Positions 17,565 to 26,961 of a stretch of 64,000 nucleotides of DNA are shown here, one piece after another. A program made the position numbers and the translations under genes. Location of the stretch: the NCBI GenBank assembly GCA_023229845.1, contig JALNYK010000009.1, positions 34,028-98,027 on the forward strand, in the 5' to 3' direction. Origin of the DNA: Gallionella sp. Its GTDB lineage: Bacteria; Pseudomonadota; Gammaproteobacteria; Burkholderiales; Gallionellaceae. The stretch's first letter is position 1; each line of letters begins with the position of its first letter. Below the pieces are notes generated by a model, which was not told the origin of the DNA, ran no database searches, and saw only the letters and a program-made list of their open reading frames with translations.

Positions 17565-19361
17565 ATGCGCCCCTCTTCGTCTTCTTCCTTGGCAACCGAT
17601 CGTCCCGCCGACTGGCAGGCCATCCGTTCGCTGCTGCCCTACCTGCTGGAATTCAAATGGCGTGTCGCCATTGCACTGACCCTGCTGGTGCTGTCCAAGC
17701 TCGCCAACGTGTCGGTGCCGCTGGTGCTGAAGGAGATCATCGACGCGCTGGATTCGTCTCATGCGGTGTTGATGGTGCCGGTGATGCTGGTCGTCGGCTA
17801 CGGCGTGCTGCGCCTGTTCAGCACGCTGTTCGGCGAGATGCGCGACGCGGTGTTCGCCAAGGTGACGCAGCGCGCGATCCGGCGCGTGGCGTTGCAAGTG
17901 TTCCAGCATTTGCACAGCCTCAGCCTGCGCTTCCATCTCGATCGTCAGACCGGCGGCGTGTCGCGCGATATCGAGCGCGGTACGCGCGGCATCGGCTTCC
18001 TGCTGAACTTCATGCTGTTCAACATCCTGCCTACGCTGCTGGAGATCGGGCTGGTCGCCGCGATCCTGTTCACCAAGTACAACAAGTGGTTCGCGATCAT
18101 CACCTTCGTCACCCTGATCGTCTACATCGCGTTCACGCTGTTCATCACCGAGTGGCGCATGGTGGTGCGCCGTTCGATGAACGATCTCGATTCCAAGGCG
18201 AACAGCCGCGCGATCGACAGCCTGCTGAACTACGAGACGGTGAAGTATTTCGGCAACGAGCGCTATGAGGCGCGGCGCTACGACGAGAACATGCAGCGCT
18301 GGGAAGTCGCTGCGGTGCGCAACACCACCTCGCTGGCGCTGCTGAATGCCGGGCAGAGTTTCATCATCGCCATCGGCATCACCGCGCTGATGCTGCTGGC
18401 CGCCGACGGCGTGGTGAAGGGAACGCTGACGATAGGCGACCTGGTGCTGATCAACGTGTTCATGATCCAGCTCTATATGCCGCTGCATTTCCTCGGTTTT
18501 GTGTATCGCGAGATACGCCATGCGCTGGCGGATATGGAGAAGATGTTCGGCCTGTTGCATGAGCATCGCGAGATCGCCGATGCGCCCGATGCCAAGGTGT
18601 TGCAGGCGGGGCGCGCCGAGGTGCGCTTCGAGCAGGTCGACTTCGGCTATGGCCCGGACCGTCAGATATTGCATGAGGTGAGCTTCGCTATTCCCGCAGG
18701 ACACACCGTCGCGGTGGTCGGCGCCAGCGGCGCCGGCAAGTCCACGCTGTCGCGCCTGCTGTTCCGTTTCTACGACGTGCAAGATGGGGGCATCCAGATC
18801 AACGGACAGGACATCCGCGCGGTGACGCAGGCCAGCCTGCGTGCGGCGATCGGCATCGTGCCGCAGGACACCGTGCTGTTCAACGACACGATCTATTACA
18901 ACATCGCCTACGGACGTCCCGATGCGACGCGCGAGGAGATCGTCGCCGCCGCGCAGGCCGCTCATATACACGACTTCATCGAATCGCTGCCGCAGGGTTA
19001 TGACAGCATGGTCGGCGAGCGGGGCCTGAAGCTGTCCGGCGGCGAAAAGCAGCGCGTGGCGATCGCGCGCGCGATCCTGAAGGATCCTGCGATCCTGATC
19101 TTCGACGAAGCAACTTCCGCGCTCGACTCGAAGTCAGAGAAAGCGATACAGGCCGAACTGCGCGCCATATCGCAGAACCGCACCACGCTGATCATCGCGC
19201 ATCGATTGTCCACCGTGGTCGAGGCCGACCAGATTCTGGTGATGGATCAGGGGCGCATCGTCGAACGCGGCACGCATCGCGAACTGCTGGCGCTGGATCG
19301 GATGTATGCTCAGATGTGGAATCTTCAGAAACAGGAAGAAATAAGCGATTCTGACTATTGA
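17565..19361 (+). CDS. Atm1-type ABC exporter (fused membrane and ATPase domains)
   Basis: A 598-residue half-transporter that would act as a homodimer in the inner membrane. The membrane domain covers about residues 20-330 with six helices. The ATPase domain has Walker A VGASGAGKSTLSRLL, signature LSGGEKQRVAIARAI, Walker B ILIFDEATSALD and the H-loop in IIAHRLSTV. The membrane domain resembles the Atm1/HMT1 subfamily (FHLDRQTGGVSRDIERGTRGI), which exports glutathione-related and metal-thiol compounds. The substrate is inferred from the family only. Confidence 0.9.
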   Translation: MRPSSSSSLATDRPADWQAIRSLLPYLLEFKWRVAIALTLLVLSKLANVSVPLVLKEIIDALDSSHAVLMVPVMLVVGYGVLRLFSTLFGEMRDAVFAKVTQRAIRRVALQVFQHLHSLSLRFHLDRQTGGVSRDIERGTRGIGFLLNFMLFNILPTLLEIGLVAAILFTKYNKWFAIITFVTLIVYIAFTLFITEWRMVVRRSMNDLDSKANSRAIDSLLNYETVKYFGNERYEARRYDENMQRWEVAAVRNTTSLALLNAGQSFIIAIGITALMLLAADGVVKGTLTIGDLVLINVFMIQLYMPLHFLGFVYREIRHALADMEKMFGLLHEHREIADAPDAKVLQAGRAEVRFEQVDFGYGPDRQILHEVSFAIPAGHTVAVVGASGAGKSTLSRLLFRFYDVQDGGIQINGQDIRAVTQASLRAAIGIVPQDTVLFNDTIYYNIAYGRPDATREEIVAAAQAAHIHDFIESLPQGYDSMVGERGLKLSGGEKQRVAIARAILKDPAILIFDEATSALDSKSEKAIQAELRAISQNRTTLIIAHRLSTVVEADQILVMDQGRIVERGTHRELLALDRMYAQMWNLQKQEEISDSDY

Positions 19362-19437
19362 TTAATATAGGTATAAAGGTATCCTTACGCCTGCCGAAAA
19401 TATGCTTATCTTCCAAAATAAGCTTCAGGGAGCCCCA

Positions 19438-20340
19438 ATGAAAAAAAGACTGATGATAACCTTGCTGATCGGGGGGACGTTCGTCTCGCAAATGGCTTGT
19501 GCGGAGCGCAATGCCAATCATTTGCGGCTGGATCGCGAGCTGTCAGGCACTCACCACAAGGCGTCTTCCTCTCCCAAGCTGCGCTCCAATATCGCGCTGA
19601 TTCTGGACGAAAAAAGTCTGCAACCCCTGTACACCAAGAATGCCGACATGGTCGCGCCTATCGCCTCGATCACCAAGCTGATGACGGCGATGGTGGTGCT
19701 GGATGCCAATCTGCCGCTGAACGAAGAGGTAAGCGTGGATGTCGCGGACCTGGACACGCTCAAGGGCACGCATTCGCGTTTGCGCATCGGCATGACCTTC
19801 ACCCGTAGCGAGCTGCTCAGGCTTGCGCTGATGGCTTCTGAGAATCGCGCCGCTTCGGCGTTGGCGCGCACTTACCCCGGCGGCACTGCGGCGGCCATCG
19901 CGGCGATGAACGCCAAGGCGCGCTCGCTGGGGATGTATGACACGCAGTTCCACGACTCGACCGGCTTGAACAGCGACAACGTCTCGACCGCGCGCGACCT
20001 GTCCAAGATGGTGATGGCGGCGAGGAAATACCAGTTGATCCATCAATACACGACCACGGCATCGCATTCCGTCGATGGCTGGGGCGGTCGCGAACTGCGT
20101 TTCAACAACACCAACCCGCTGGTGAAGAACGCGTCCTGGGACATCGGCGTCAGCAAGACCGGTTTCATCAACGAGGCCGGACGCTGCCTGGTGATGGAAG
20201 CGAAGATCAATAACCGTCCGGTCATCATCGTGTTGCTGAATTCCATGGGCAAGAGCACCCGTATCGGCGACGCCAATCGCATCAAAAAGTGGATAGAAAG
20301 CACCAATACCCGCACCCGCATTGCAATCTCGCGCAGTTGA
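19438..20340 (+). CDS. pbpG: D-alanyl-D-alanine endopeptidase, PBP7/S11 family
   Basis: A periplasmic penicillin-binding protein that cleaves peptidoglycan cross-links. 300 residues with a signal peptide (MKKRLMITLLIGGTFVSQMACA). All three catalytic motifs are present: SITK (SxxK), SEN (SxN) and KTG in SKTGFINEAG. There is no C-terminal amphipathic anchor, as in PBP7 rather than PBP5. The ATG at 19438 follows CAGGGAG and gives a proper signal peptide. Confidence 0.9.
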   Translation: MKKRLMITLLIGGTFVSQMACAERNANHLRLDRELSGTHHKASSSPKLRSNIALILDEKSLQPLYTKNADMVAPIASITKLMTAMVVLDANLPLNEEVSVDVADLDTLKGTHSRLRIGMTFTRSELLRLALMASENRAASALARTYPGGTAAAIAAMNAKARSLGMYDTQFHDSTGLNSDNVSTARDLSKMVMAARKYQLIHQYTTTASHSVDGWGGRELRFNNTNPLVKNASWDIGVSKTGFINEAGRCLVMEAKINNRPVIIVLLNSMGKSTRIGDANRIKKWIESTNTRTRIAISRS

Positions 20341-20353
20341 TCGCGCCGCGATC

Positions 20354-20422
20354 ATGTTCATAGAACTCATCATTCTGGCGGTGTTGGTTGCGGTCGTGGT
20401 GATCGCGTTGCGCGGTCACTAA
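20354..20422 (+). CDS. Possible 22-residue single-helix membrane peptide
   Basis: A short open frame gives MFIELIILAVLVAVVVIALRGH, almost entirely a hydrophobic helix with a basic end. It fills the gap between the PBP7 gene and the next MFS gene. There is no strong ribosome-binding site, so expression is uncertain, but the composition is not what random GC-rich DNA usually gives. Confidence 0.3.
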   Translation: MFIELIILAVLVAVVVIALRGH

Positions 20423-20461
20423 CCGCGCTGCAGCTCCCCTTGTCGTTGCAACTCTCTGTAC

Positions 20462-21760
20462 GTGTTTCAAGCTAACCAACTCGTTCGCCTGCGCTGGACG
20501 GCCTTTTTCATCGTCGGGCTGGCGTATGTTCTGTCCTTCTTCCACCGCTTCGCCCCGGCCGCGATCTCCGGCGACTTGCAGCAGGCCTTTCATGCCAGCG
20601 GTGCAGAACTGGGCGGATTGGCCGCGACGTATTTCTACGTTTACATGCTGATGCAGATCCCTACTGGCATCCTGGTCGATACACTGGGTTCGCGTCGCGT
20701 GGTGGTCATGGGCGGGGTTATTGCGAGCATAGGTTCGATACTGTTCGGCATGGCGGACACGCTCGCGATCGCTTCAGTCGGGCGGCTGCTGGTCGGGCTG
20801 GGCGTGTCGGTCACCTTCATCGCGCTGCTCAAACTCAATGCCGCATGGTTCCATGACCGGCATTTCGCCACCATGACGGGCGCGACCATACTGCTGGGCA
20901 ATATGGGCTCGCTGCTTGCCGCCGCCCCGTTGGCCTGGGCGCTGACTTATGTCTCGTGGCGCACCGCGTTCGTCGCGGTCGGCGTGCTTTCGCTGCTGCT
21001 GGCCTTGCTGGCATGGCGGCTGGTGCGCAACCATCCGGGCGAGGCCGGGCTGCCCAGCCTGCGCGAACTCGACGGCAAGGCGGCGCACCCGCCGCACGAG
21101 GGGCACTGGTACGACGGCCTGCTGATCGTATTGAAGAACCGCGCGACCTGGCCGGGGCTGTGGGTGAACATGGGCCTGGCGGGATCGTTGTTCGCTTTCG
21201 GCGGACTGTGGGCCGTGCCGTTCCTTCGCGATGTGTACGGCATGGACAGGGCCGCCGCCACCGACCACACCACCTTGCTGCTGGCCGGATTCGCCATCGG
21301 CGCATTCTTCATCGGTACGCTCTCGGATCGCATCGGGCGACGCAAGCCGCTGATGATCGCTGGCGCGCTGGTGTACAGCCTGTGCTGGCTGCCGCTGCTG
21401 TTCGGCATGGCGTTGAGCGAGGCCGCCGGTTACTCGCTGTTCTTCGCGATGGGCCTGTTCGCGCCCAGCTTCACCCTGAGCTGGTCCTGCGCCAAGGAGG
21501 TGAATCCTCCGGCGCTTTCCGGCATGTCCACCAGCGTGGTGAACGTCGGCGCCTTCCTTGGCACGGCGATCATGCAGCCGCTGGTTGGCTGGGCCATCGA
21601 TCATGCACATGCCGGCTCGTCCAATGCCTCGCTGGGCTTGGGCGACTACCAGCGCGGGATCGCGATCCTGCTGGCGTTCTCGTTGATCGGGCTGATCGCC
21701 ACGCTGTTCATCCGCGAGACTTATTGCCGGTACGCGGATATGAACGGCCCAATTTCTTAG
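20462..21760 (+). CDS. MFS transporter
   Basis: A 432-residue major facilitator protein with 12 predicted helices. Family features are the DxxGxRR-type loop between helices 2 and 3 (ILVDTLGSRRVVVMGG) and the equivalent loop in the second half (GTLSDRIGRRKPLMIAG). The substrate cannot be deduced. It starts at GTG; the protein begins MFQANQLVRLRWTAFF. It is followed by a second MFS gene after 24 bases. Confidence 0.85.
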   Translation: MFQANQLVRLRWTAFFIVGLAYVLSFFHRFAPAAISGDLQQAFHASGAELGGLAATYFYVYMLMQIPTGILVDTLGSRRVVVMGGVIASIGSILFGMADTLAIASVGRLLVGLGVSVTFIALLKLNAAWFHDRHFATMTGATILLGNMGSLLAAAPLAWALTYVSWRTAFVAVGVLSLLLALLAWRLVRNHPGEAGLPSLRELDGKAAHPPHEGHWYDGLLIVLKNRATWPGLWVNMGLAGSLFAFGGLWAVPFLRDVYGMDRAAATDHTTLLLAGFAIGAFFIGTLSDRIGRRKPLMIAGALVYSLCWLPLLFGMALSEAAGYSLFFAMGLFAPSFTLSWSCAKEVNPPALSGMSTSVVNVGAFLGTAIMQPLVGWAIDHAHAGSSNASLGLGDYQRGIAILLAFSLIGLIATLFIRETYCRYADMNGPIS

Positions 21761-21784
21761 ATCCGCGACTGAGCGCCGCTGCGC

Positions 21785-23035
21785 ATGATGCCGTTACTAC
21801 CTTCCGACGATCTGTGGCGCGACCGGAATTACCGGCGGCTGTGGCTGTCGATTCTGATCGGTTCGTTCGGCGGTCAGCTCTCCTCGATGGCGTTGTCGCT
21901 GATGAGCGCCATCATGCTGGGGGCGACGCCGATGCAACTCGGTTTTCTCGGCGCTTTCTGGATCGCGCCCTTCATTTTTCTGTCGCTGCCGTTGGGCGTC
22001 TGGCTGGATCGGGTGCGCAAGCTGCCCGTCTACATCGCCGGTGAAATCGTCATGGTCGCGACGCTGGCCAGCATCACGCTGGCGTGGTCTCTCGGTTATC
22101 TTGGCATGAGCTATCTCTATGGCGTGTCCTTTGTCACTGGCTGCATTTCCGTGATCTCCGGTACGGCAGCGCAAATCGTGCTGACTCAAGTCGTGCCGCG
22201 CGAGCGTCTGGTGGAGGCGCATGCCAGGAACGGGCTGGCGACCTCGTCGGCGGGAATTGCCGGGCCCGGTGCCGCCGGGATGTTGATAAAGCTCATCGGG
22301 GCGCCTTTCGCCTTGCTTGCCAACGCCATGTTCATGATGGTCGGCGTATTGCTTTTGCGCGGCATCCATGTGGACGAACAGCCGGCCGCGAAGAAAGAAG
22401 TCAGTTTCTGGCGCGACCTCAAGGAGGGCGTCCGTTTCGTTCTGGAGACGCCGCTGCTGAGATCGCTGGCGCTGGTGGTCGGGGCTTGGCAGATATGTCA
22501 GGGGGCGGCGATGGTGGTGCAGGTGCTGTTCGCGACCCGGACGCTGCTCCTGAGCGAGTATCAGTACGGATTATGTTTCTCTGCTGCCGGTATCGGGACC
22601 ATCCTGGCAAGCATGACAGGGCATCGATTGTCGCGCCGCATCGGCCCCGGCCCCTGTTTCATCGCAGGCATCGCGATCAGCAGCATCGGCTGGCTGCAAC
22701 TGGCTTGGGCGCCAACGGATGCATGGGGCGTAGTTTCGTTCGTGGCGATGCTGTTGTGCTTCAGCGCCGGCACGGTATTGATCTTCAGCAACATGCTGGC
22801 GTTGCGCCAGTCCATCACGCCGCCATCGATGCTGGCGCGGATGACCAGCACCATGCGCTTGATGACCTTGCTGCCGGCCGGTGTCGGCGGACTGCTGGGC
22901 GGATATATCGGGGAGTCGTTCGGCCTGCGCGCTGCGATAGCCTTCGGCGGGCTGGGGGCGGTGGCGCTTGCCGTTTTCGTCTGGCGATTCTCGCTGATCC
23001 GGCGCGTGGACGACATGCCGAAGAATGGCGTGTAG
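21785..23035 (+). CDS. MFS transporter, EntS/MFS_3-like
   Basis: A 416-residue 12-helix transporter. The N-terminus NYRRLWLSILIGSFGGQLSSMAL and the loop LGVWLDRVRKLPVYIAGE place it in the MFS_3 group that includes the enterobactin exporter EntS and drug exporters. The exported compound is unknown. Co-directional with the MFS gene upstream and the lyase gene downstream. Confidence 0.82.
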   Translation: MMPLLPSDDLWRDRNYRRLWLSILIGSFGGQLSSMALSLMSAIMLGATPMQLGFLGAFWIAPFIFLSLPLGVWLDRVRKLPVYIAGEIVMVATLASITLAWSLGYLGMSYLYGVSFVTGCISVISGTAAQIVLTQVVPRERLVEAHARNGLATSSAGIAGPGAAGMLIKLIGAPFALLANAMFMMVGVLLLRGIHVDEQPAAKKEVSFWRDLKEGVRFVLETPLLRSLALVVGAWQICQGAAMVVQVLFATRTLLLSEYQYGLCFSAAGIGTILASMTGHRLSRRIGPGPCFIAGIAISSIGWLQLAWAPTDAWGVVSFVAMLLCFSAGTVLIFSNMLALRQSITPPSMLARMTSTMRLMTLLPAGVGGLLGGYIGESFGLRAAIAFGGLGAVALAVFVWRFSLIRRVDDMPKNGV

Positions 23036-23133
23036 CGGCTGGTTGCGTGTGCTGTGGCCATGACTGCATGGGTACAATCGAGCCCCGCATCCGGTAGCGA
23101 ATAAGGGGCATGAACCTTCACAGGCGGCTCAAA

Positions 23134-24318
23134 ATGTCAAAAGAAGCAATTGAGAATAATTTCGATCGCGTCATCCGGCGCGACGGCACATCCAGTCTCA
23201 AATACGACGCGAGGCGCGACGTGTTCGGCCGAGAGGATGTTATCCCGCTGTGGGTGGCCGACATGGATTTCGCGGTGCCGGAGGCGGTGCAGCGCGCGCT
23301 GAGCGAGCGCGCCGCGCATCCCGTATTCGGTTACACCGTCTATCCGGAATCGCTGTACGAGTCGCTGATGCACTGGCTGGATACGCGCCACGGCTGGCAG
23401 ATCGAACGCGAGTCCATCCTGTTCTGCCCCGGCGTCGTGCCCTCGCTGCATGCCTGCATCATGGCGCTGACGCAGCCCGGCGACGGCGTGATCGTGCAGC
23501 CGCCGGTGTATGCGCCGTTCCTCGCCGCGCCACAGACCTGCGGACGCAGTTTGCTGACCAATCCGCTCAAGCTGGAAGGCGGGCGCTACCGTTTCGACCT
23601 CGACGATCTGGACCGCCGTGCGGAAGAGGGCGGACGCCTGTTGATCCTGTGCTCGCCACACAACCCGGTCGGCCGCGTGTGGCTGAAGGAAGAGTTGCAG
23701 GCGTTGCTGGCGGTGTGCGAGAGACACGGCATCGCCGTGGTCTCGGACGAGATCCATGCCGACCTGGTCTACCCTGGGTTCAAGCATCTGCCGCTCGCCA
23801 CCCTGAACGACAAGGTGAAGATCGTCACCGCCGCAGCACCCAGCAAGACCTTCAACATCCCCGGCCTCGGCCTGTCCGCACTCGTCGTCCCGGAAGCGTC
23901 AGATCGCAAAGCCATCACGCAGGCCTTCGATACCCTGCATGTGAGCGCAAGCAATCCCTTCAGCATCGCCGCGTTCGAGGCGGCCTATCGCGAGGGCGCA
24001 CCCTGGCTGGATGCGTTGTTGGACTATCTCGCCGGGACGCGCGACATGGTGCGCGAATTCCTGCAACAGCAACTGCCGCAGATCAGCATGATAGAGCCGG
24101 AAGGGACTTACCTGCTGTGGCTGGATTGCCGCGCGCTGGGGCTGGACGACAATCAGCTCCGTGACTTCTTCGTGCAGCAGGCGGGCGTCGGCCTGAGTCC
24201 GGGCGCGATGTTCGGTGTACAGGGCAGCGGCTACATGCGCATGAACATCGGCGCGCCGCGTAACGTCATCAAGACGGCACTGGAGAATATCGCCCGCGCC
24301 GGGCGGGCAAGACGCTGA
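23134..24318 (+). CDS. PatB/MalY-type C-S lyase (PLP aminotransferase fold)
   Basis: A 394-residue PLP enzyme of the MalY/PatB cystathionine beta-lyase group, which cleaves C-S bonds of cystathionine or cysteine conjugates. Motifs: VIPLWVADMDFAVPEAV near the N-terminus, LCSPHNPVGRVW, VVSDEIHADLVYPG, and the PLP-binding lysine in APSKTFNIPGLGLSALV. I chose ATG 23134 with AGGCGG at good spacing; an ATG at 23110 would add 8 residues. The last 50 bases overlap the convergent egtD gene. Confidence 0.9.
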   Translation: MSKEAIENNFDRVIRRDGTSSLKYDARRDVFGREDVIPLWVADMDFAVPEAVQRALSERAAHPVFGYTVYPESLYESLMHWLDTRHGWQIERESILFCPGVVPSLHACIMALTQPGDGVIVQPPVYAPFLAAPQTCGRSLLTNPLKLEGGRYRFDLDDLDRRAEEGGRLLILCSPHNPVGRVWLKEELQALLAVCERHGIAVVSDEIHADLVYPGFKHLPLATLNDKVKIVTAAAPSKTFNIPGLGLSALVVPEASDRKAITQAFDTLHVSASNPFSIAAFEAAYREGAPWLDALLDYLAGTRDMVREFLQQQLPQISMIEPEGTYLLWLDCRALGLDDNQLRDFFVQQAGVGLSPGAMFGVQGSGYMRMNIGAPRNVIKTALENIARAGRARR

Positions 24319-25297
24319 GGTGAGACTTCATCGCGGGATGCGCGCTCAGGTAATGCACATTGAACCAGCCGTCCCCGTCGCTCCACACCGTCTCCGGCTG
24401 CCAGCCCGCCGCGCGCGCCAGTTGCCTGAATTCCTGCGCGGTGTATTTGTACGAGTTCTCGGTGTGTATGGTCTCGCCCGCGTCGAATGCGAACGTCTCC
24501 TTGCCCAGCCGCACTGCCTGCCGGCTGCGGCTGACCAGGTGCATCTCGATGCGCCCCTGTCCCTCGTTGTAGAACGCATGGTGGGCAAAACCGTCAGCGT
24601 CGAGCTGCGCGCCCAGTTCGCGCTGCATGCGCGTCAGCAGGTTGAGGTTGAACGCGGCGGTATGGCCGGCCGCGTCGTTGTAGGCGGCATTCAGTATCTC
24701 GGGCGACTTCTTGCAGTCCACGCCGATCAGCAGCGCGCCGCTGGGGCCGGTCACCTCGGCCGCGTGTCGCAACAGTTCGACGGCATCTGCCGGTGTGCAG
24801 TTGCCGATGGTGGAGCCGGGAAAGAACACCACCCGCCGCCTTTTGGCATGCTGTTTGAGCACCCGTGTCGGCAGCCGGTGGTAGTCGGCGCACAGCGGCT
24901 GCATCTGCAAGGCGGGGAACATCGTCTGCAGGCGCTGCGTGCTGTGCAGCAGGTGCGGTTCGCAGATGTCTATCGGCACGTACACGGCGTCGTCATTCAG
25001 ATGCCGCAACAGCAGCGGCGTCTTGACCGCGCTGCCGCTGCCCAGCTCGATCAGCACGCAGGACTTGCCTATCATCTCCGCCATCTCCGCGCCGTGGCGT
25101 TCGAGGATGCCGGTCTCGGTGCGCGTCGGGTAATACTCGGGCGTGGTGCAGATCAGGTCGAACAGGCGCGAGCCGTGCGCGTCGTAGAAATACTTCGGCG
25201 GGATGCTCTTGGGATGGCGGCGTAATCCCTCGCGCACGCTGACGAGGAAATCATCCTCTTCGGCATGCGCTGCCGGCGTGGGCGATGCGTGCCTCAT
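24269..25297 (-). CDS. egtD: L-histidine N-alpha-methyltransferase EgtD (ergothioneine synthesis)
   Basis: Trimethylates histidine to hercynine, the first committed step to ergothioneine. 342 residues. Family features: PPKYFYDAHGSRLFDLICTTPEYYPTRTE, the SAM-binding VLIELGSGSAVKTPLLL, FFPGSTIGN, and TENSYKYT near the C-terminus. The ATG overlaps the egtB stop by 4 bases. The C-terminal 17 codons run into the 3' end of the C-S lyase gene on the other strand. Confidence 0.93.
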   Translation of the reverse strand: MRHASPTPAAHAEEDDFLVSVREGLRRHPKSIPPKYFYDAHGSRLFDLICTTPEYYPTRTETGILERHGAEMAEMIGKSCVLIELGSGSAVKTPLLLRHLNDDAVYVPIDICEPHLLHSTQRLQTMFPALQMQPLCADYHRLPTRVLKQHAKRRRVVFFPGSTIGNCTPADAVELLRHAAEVTGPSGALLIGVDCKKSPEILNAAYNDAAGHTAAFNLNLLTRMQRELGAQLDADGFAHHAFYNEGQGRIEMHLVSRSRQAVRLGKETFAFDAGETIHTENSYKYTAQEFRQLARAAGWQPETVWSDGDGWFNVHYLSAHPAMKSHLSVLPARRGRYSPVPS

Positions 25298-26592
25298 GCG
25301 ATGTCCTCCGCCAGGCGCAGGCCGGAGAACATCCAGCGGTCTGCGGCCCGGAAAAAGTTGCGGTAACTGGCGCGCACATGGTCCTGCGCGGTGGCGCAGC
25401 ATCCACCGCGCAACACCATCTGGTCGCACATGAACTTTCCGTTGTATTCGCCCAGCGTGCCGGGCAGCGGACGGAATCCGGGGTAGGGCAGGTAGGCGCT
25501 CCGCGTCCATTCCCACAGGTCGCCGTAGAACTGCAGGATCATAGGATTCGCGTAACGATTCGTTTGCTCCCTCTCCCCATGGGAGAGGGTTGGGGAGAGG
25601 GAGGCCGGACGCGGCACATACAGGCCGCTGTCGAGGAAGTTGCCGGCGATGGCTTGCGTGCTGGCGGCATGTTCCCATTCCGCCTCGGTCGGCAGGCGCT
25701 TGCCCGCCCAGCGCGCATAGGCGTCCGCCTCGTAATAGCTCAGGTGCGACACCGGCTCGTCTAGACGCAGTGCATGCGCGCCGGTCAGGTCGAAGTGCAT
25801 CCAGTCGCGGTCTTGTTTGAACCAGTACAGCGGCGCCTGCCAGTACTGTTCCTTGATCGTGCGCCAGCCATCGGACAGCCACAGCTCGACGCGGTCGTAA
25901 CCGCCGTCTTCGATGAAGGCGAGGTACTCCGCATTGTTCACCAGCCGCGTACCCAGTCTGAAATCTTGCACGTATGTCTTGTGCTGGGGACGCTCGTTGT
26001 CGTAGGCGAAGGCGTCGCCGTCGTGGCCGATCTCGACGATGCCGGCGGCAAATTCCTGCCAGCCCATCTTCGCAATGGGTGCAACAGGGGGCAGTTCGAT
26101 CTTGTGATACGCCGGATGCAGCGGGTTGATGGAGAAGTTGTAACGCGTATCCATCAGCAACAGCTCCTGATGCTGGATCTCGTGCTCGATCCCCAGTTGT
26201 AAACGCTGCCGGATGTCGGCGGAATGCTGCGCCGGAGACTGCGCCAGCAGATCGAGCATCGCCGCATCGACATGGCGGCGGTAGCGATACACCTCGTCTA
26301 CCGTCGGGCGCGACAGCATGCCGCGTTGCGGGCGCGGAAAGAACGTGCCCGCCGTCTCGTAATAAGAATTGAACAGGTGTGCGTATTCCTCGCGCAGCAT
26401 GCGGTACTGCTTTGCATACGGCACGAGGATGAACGTCTCGAAAAACCAGCTGACATGCGCCAGATGCCACTTGGGCGGACTCGCGTTCTCCATCGCCTGA
26501 AGGCAATAGTCCTCGATCTGCAACGGTGCGCACAACGCTTCCGTGCGCGCGCGCACTGTTTGGTAGCGTTCGATCAATGCGGCATCGTTCAT
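25294..26592 (-). CDS. egtB: Hercynine oxygenase EgtB (ergothioneine synthesis)
   Basis: A non-haem iron sulfoxide synthase that joins hercynine to a thiol donor (glutamylcysteine or cysteine). 432 residues with an N-terminal DinB-like helical domain and a C-terminal formylglycine-generating-enzyme-like domain. The iron ligands appear as HLAHVSWFFE and HEIQHQELLLMDTRYNFS; the C-terminal fold shows RLPTEAEWEHAA, GDLWEWTRSAY and VLRGGCCATAQDHVRASYRNFF. About residues 330-346 (RPASLSPTLSHGEREQTN) are encoded by a repetitive extragenic-type hairpin inserted in frame. EgtB and EgtD are separate genes, unlike fused OvoA. Confidence 0.93.
   Translation of the reverse strand: MNDAALIERYQTVRARTEALCAPLQIEDYCLQAMENASPPKWHLAHVSWFFETFILVPYAKQYRMLREEYAHLFNSYYETAGTFFPRPQRGMLSRPTVDEVYRYRRHVDAAMLDLLAQSPAQHSADIRQRLQLGIEHEIQHQELLLMDTRYNFSINPLHPAYHKIELPPVAPIAKMGWQEFAAGIVEIGHDGDAFAYDNERPQHKTYVQDFRLGTRLVNNAEYLAFIEDGGYDRVELWLSDGWRTIKEQYWQAPLYWFKQDRDWMHFDLTGAHALRLDEPVSHLSYYEADAYARWAGKRLPTEAEWEHAASTQAIAGNFLDSGLYVPRPASLSPTLSHGEREQTNRYANPMILQFYGDLWEWTRSAYLPYPGFRPLPGTLGEYNGKFMCDQMVLRGGCCATAQDHVRASYRNFFRAADRWMFSGLRLAEDIA
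25567..25603. repeat. REP-like hairpin repeat inserted in frame within egtB
   Basis: The stretch has the arms CCCTCTCCCC and GGGAGAGGG, with a second GGGGAGAGGG. This is a repeat type common between genes in proteobacteria. Here it sits inside the egtB coding region and adds about 15 residues without breaking the frame. Confidence 0.7.
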
Positions 26593-26599
26593 CGTCTCG

Positions 26600-26890
26600 T
26601 CATTCCTCTATTTTGACGCCGTGCCAGAACGCGACGAAGCCCTTGATGCGGGCCGCCATCGCGGACGGCTCGGGGTAATACCAGGCGGCATCCTCGTTCA
26701 CCTGGCCGTCGACCACAACGTTGTAGTAACTGGCTTCGCCTTTCCATACGCAGTGCGTATGCGTCGTGCTGGGTTGCAGAAATTCCTTCTTCACGGCGGA
26801 AAGCGGGAAGTAGACGTTCCCCTCCACGCGATGGATCTCGTTGCTCGCCGCTTCGGCGATGACCTGATTGTTCCAGATGGCCTTGGGCAT
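26600..26890 (-). CDS. DUF427 family protein
   Basis: A 96-residue protein of the DUF427 family, with typical features MPKAIWNNQVIAEA, EGNVYFPLSAV, HTHCVWKGEASYYNV and AAWYYPEPS. The biochemical function is unknown. The ATG follows a strong AGGAGAAAG. It ends 7 bases before egtB, so it is probably expressed with the ergothioneine genes. Confidence 0.88.
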   Translation of the reverse strand: MPKAIWNNQVIAEAASNEIHRVEGNVYFPLSAVKKEFLQPSTTHTHCVWKGEASYYNVVVDGQVNEDAAWYYPEPSAMAARIKGFVAFWHGVKIEE

Positions 26891-26961
26891 GACTTTCTCC
26901 TGAAAGTGAGTAATACGATGTGGCTGTTGGTCGGTCAATAAGGCAAAGACCTTACAAACGG

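Noticed and set aside
16104..18971. Long minus-strand frames opposite pmbA and the ABC exporter
   Set aside because: Both are His/Arg/Gln-rich shadows of well-identified genes on the plus strand.
24269..26592. OvoA (ovothiol synthase)
   Set aside because: OvoA is a single fused chain; here the oxygenase and the methyltransferase are separate overlapping genes, and the methyltransferase is EgtD-like.
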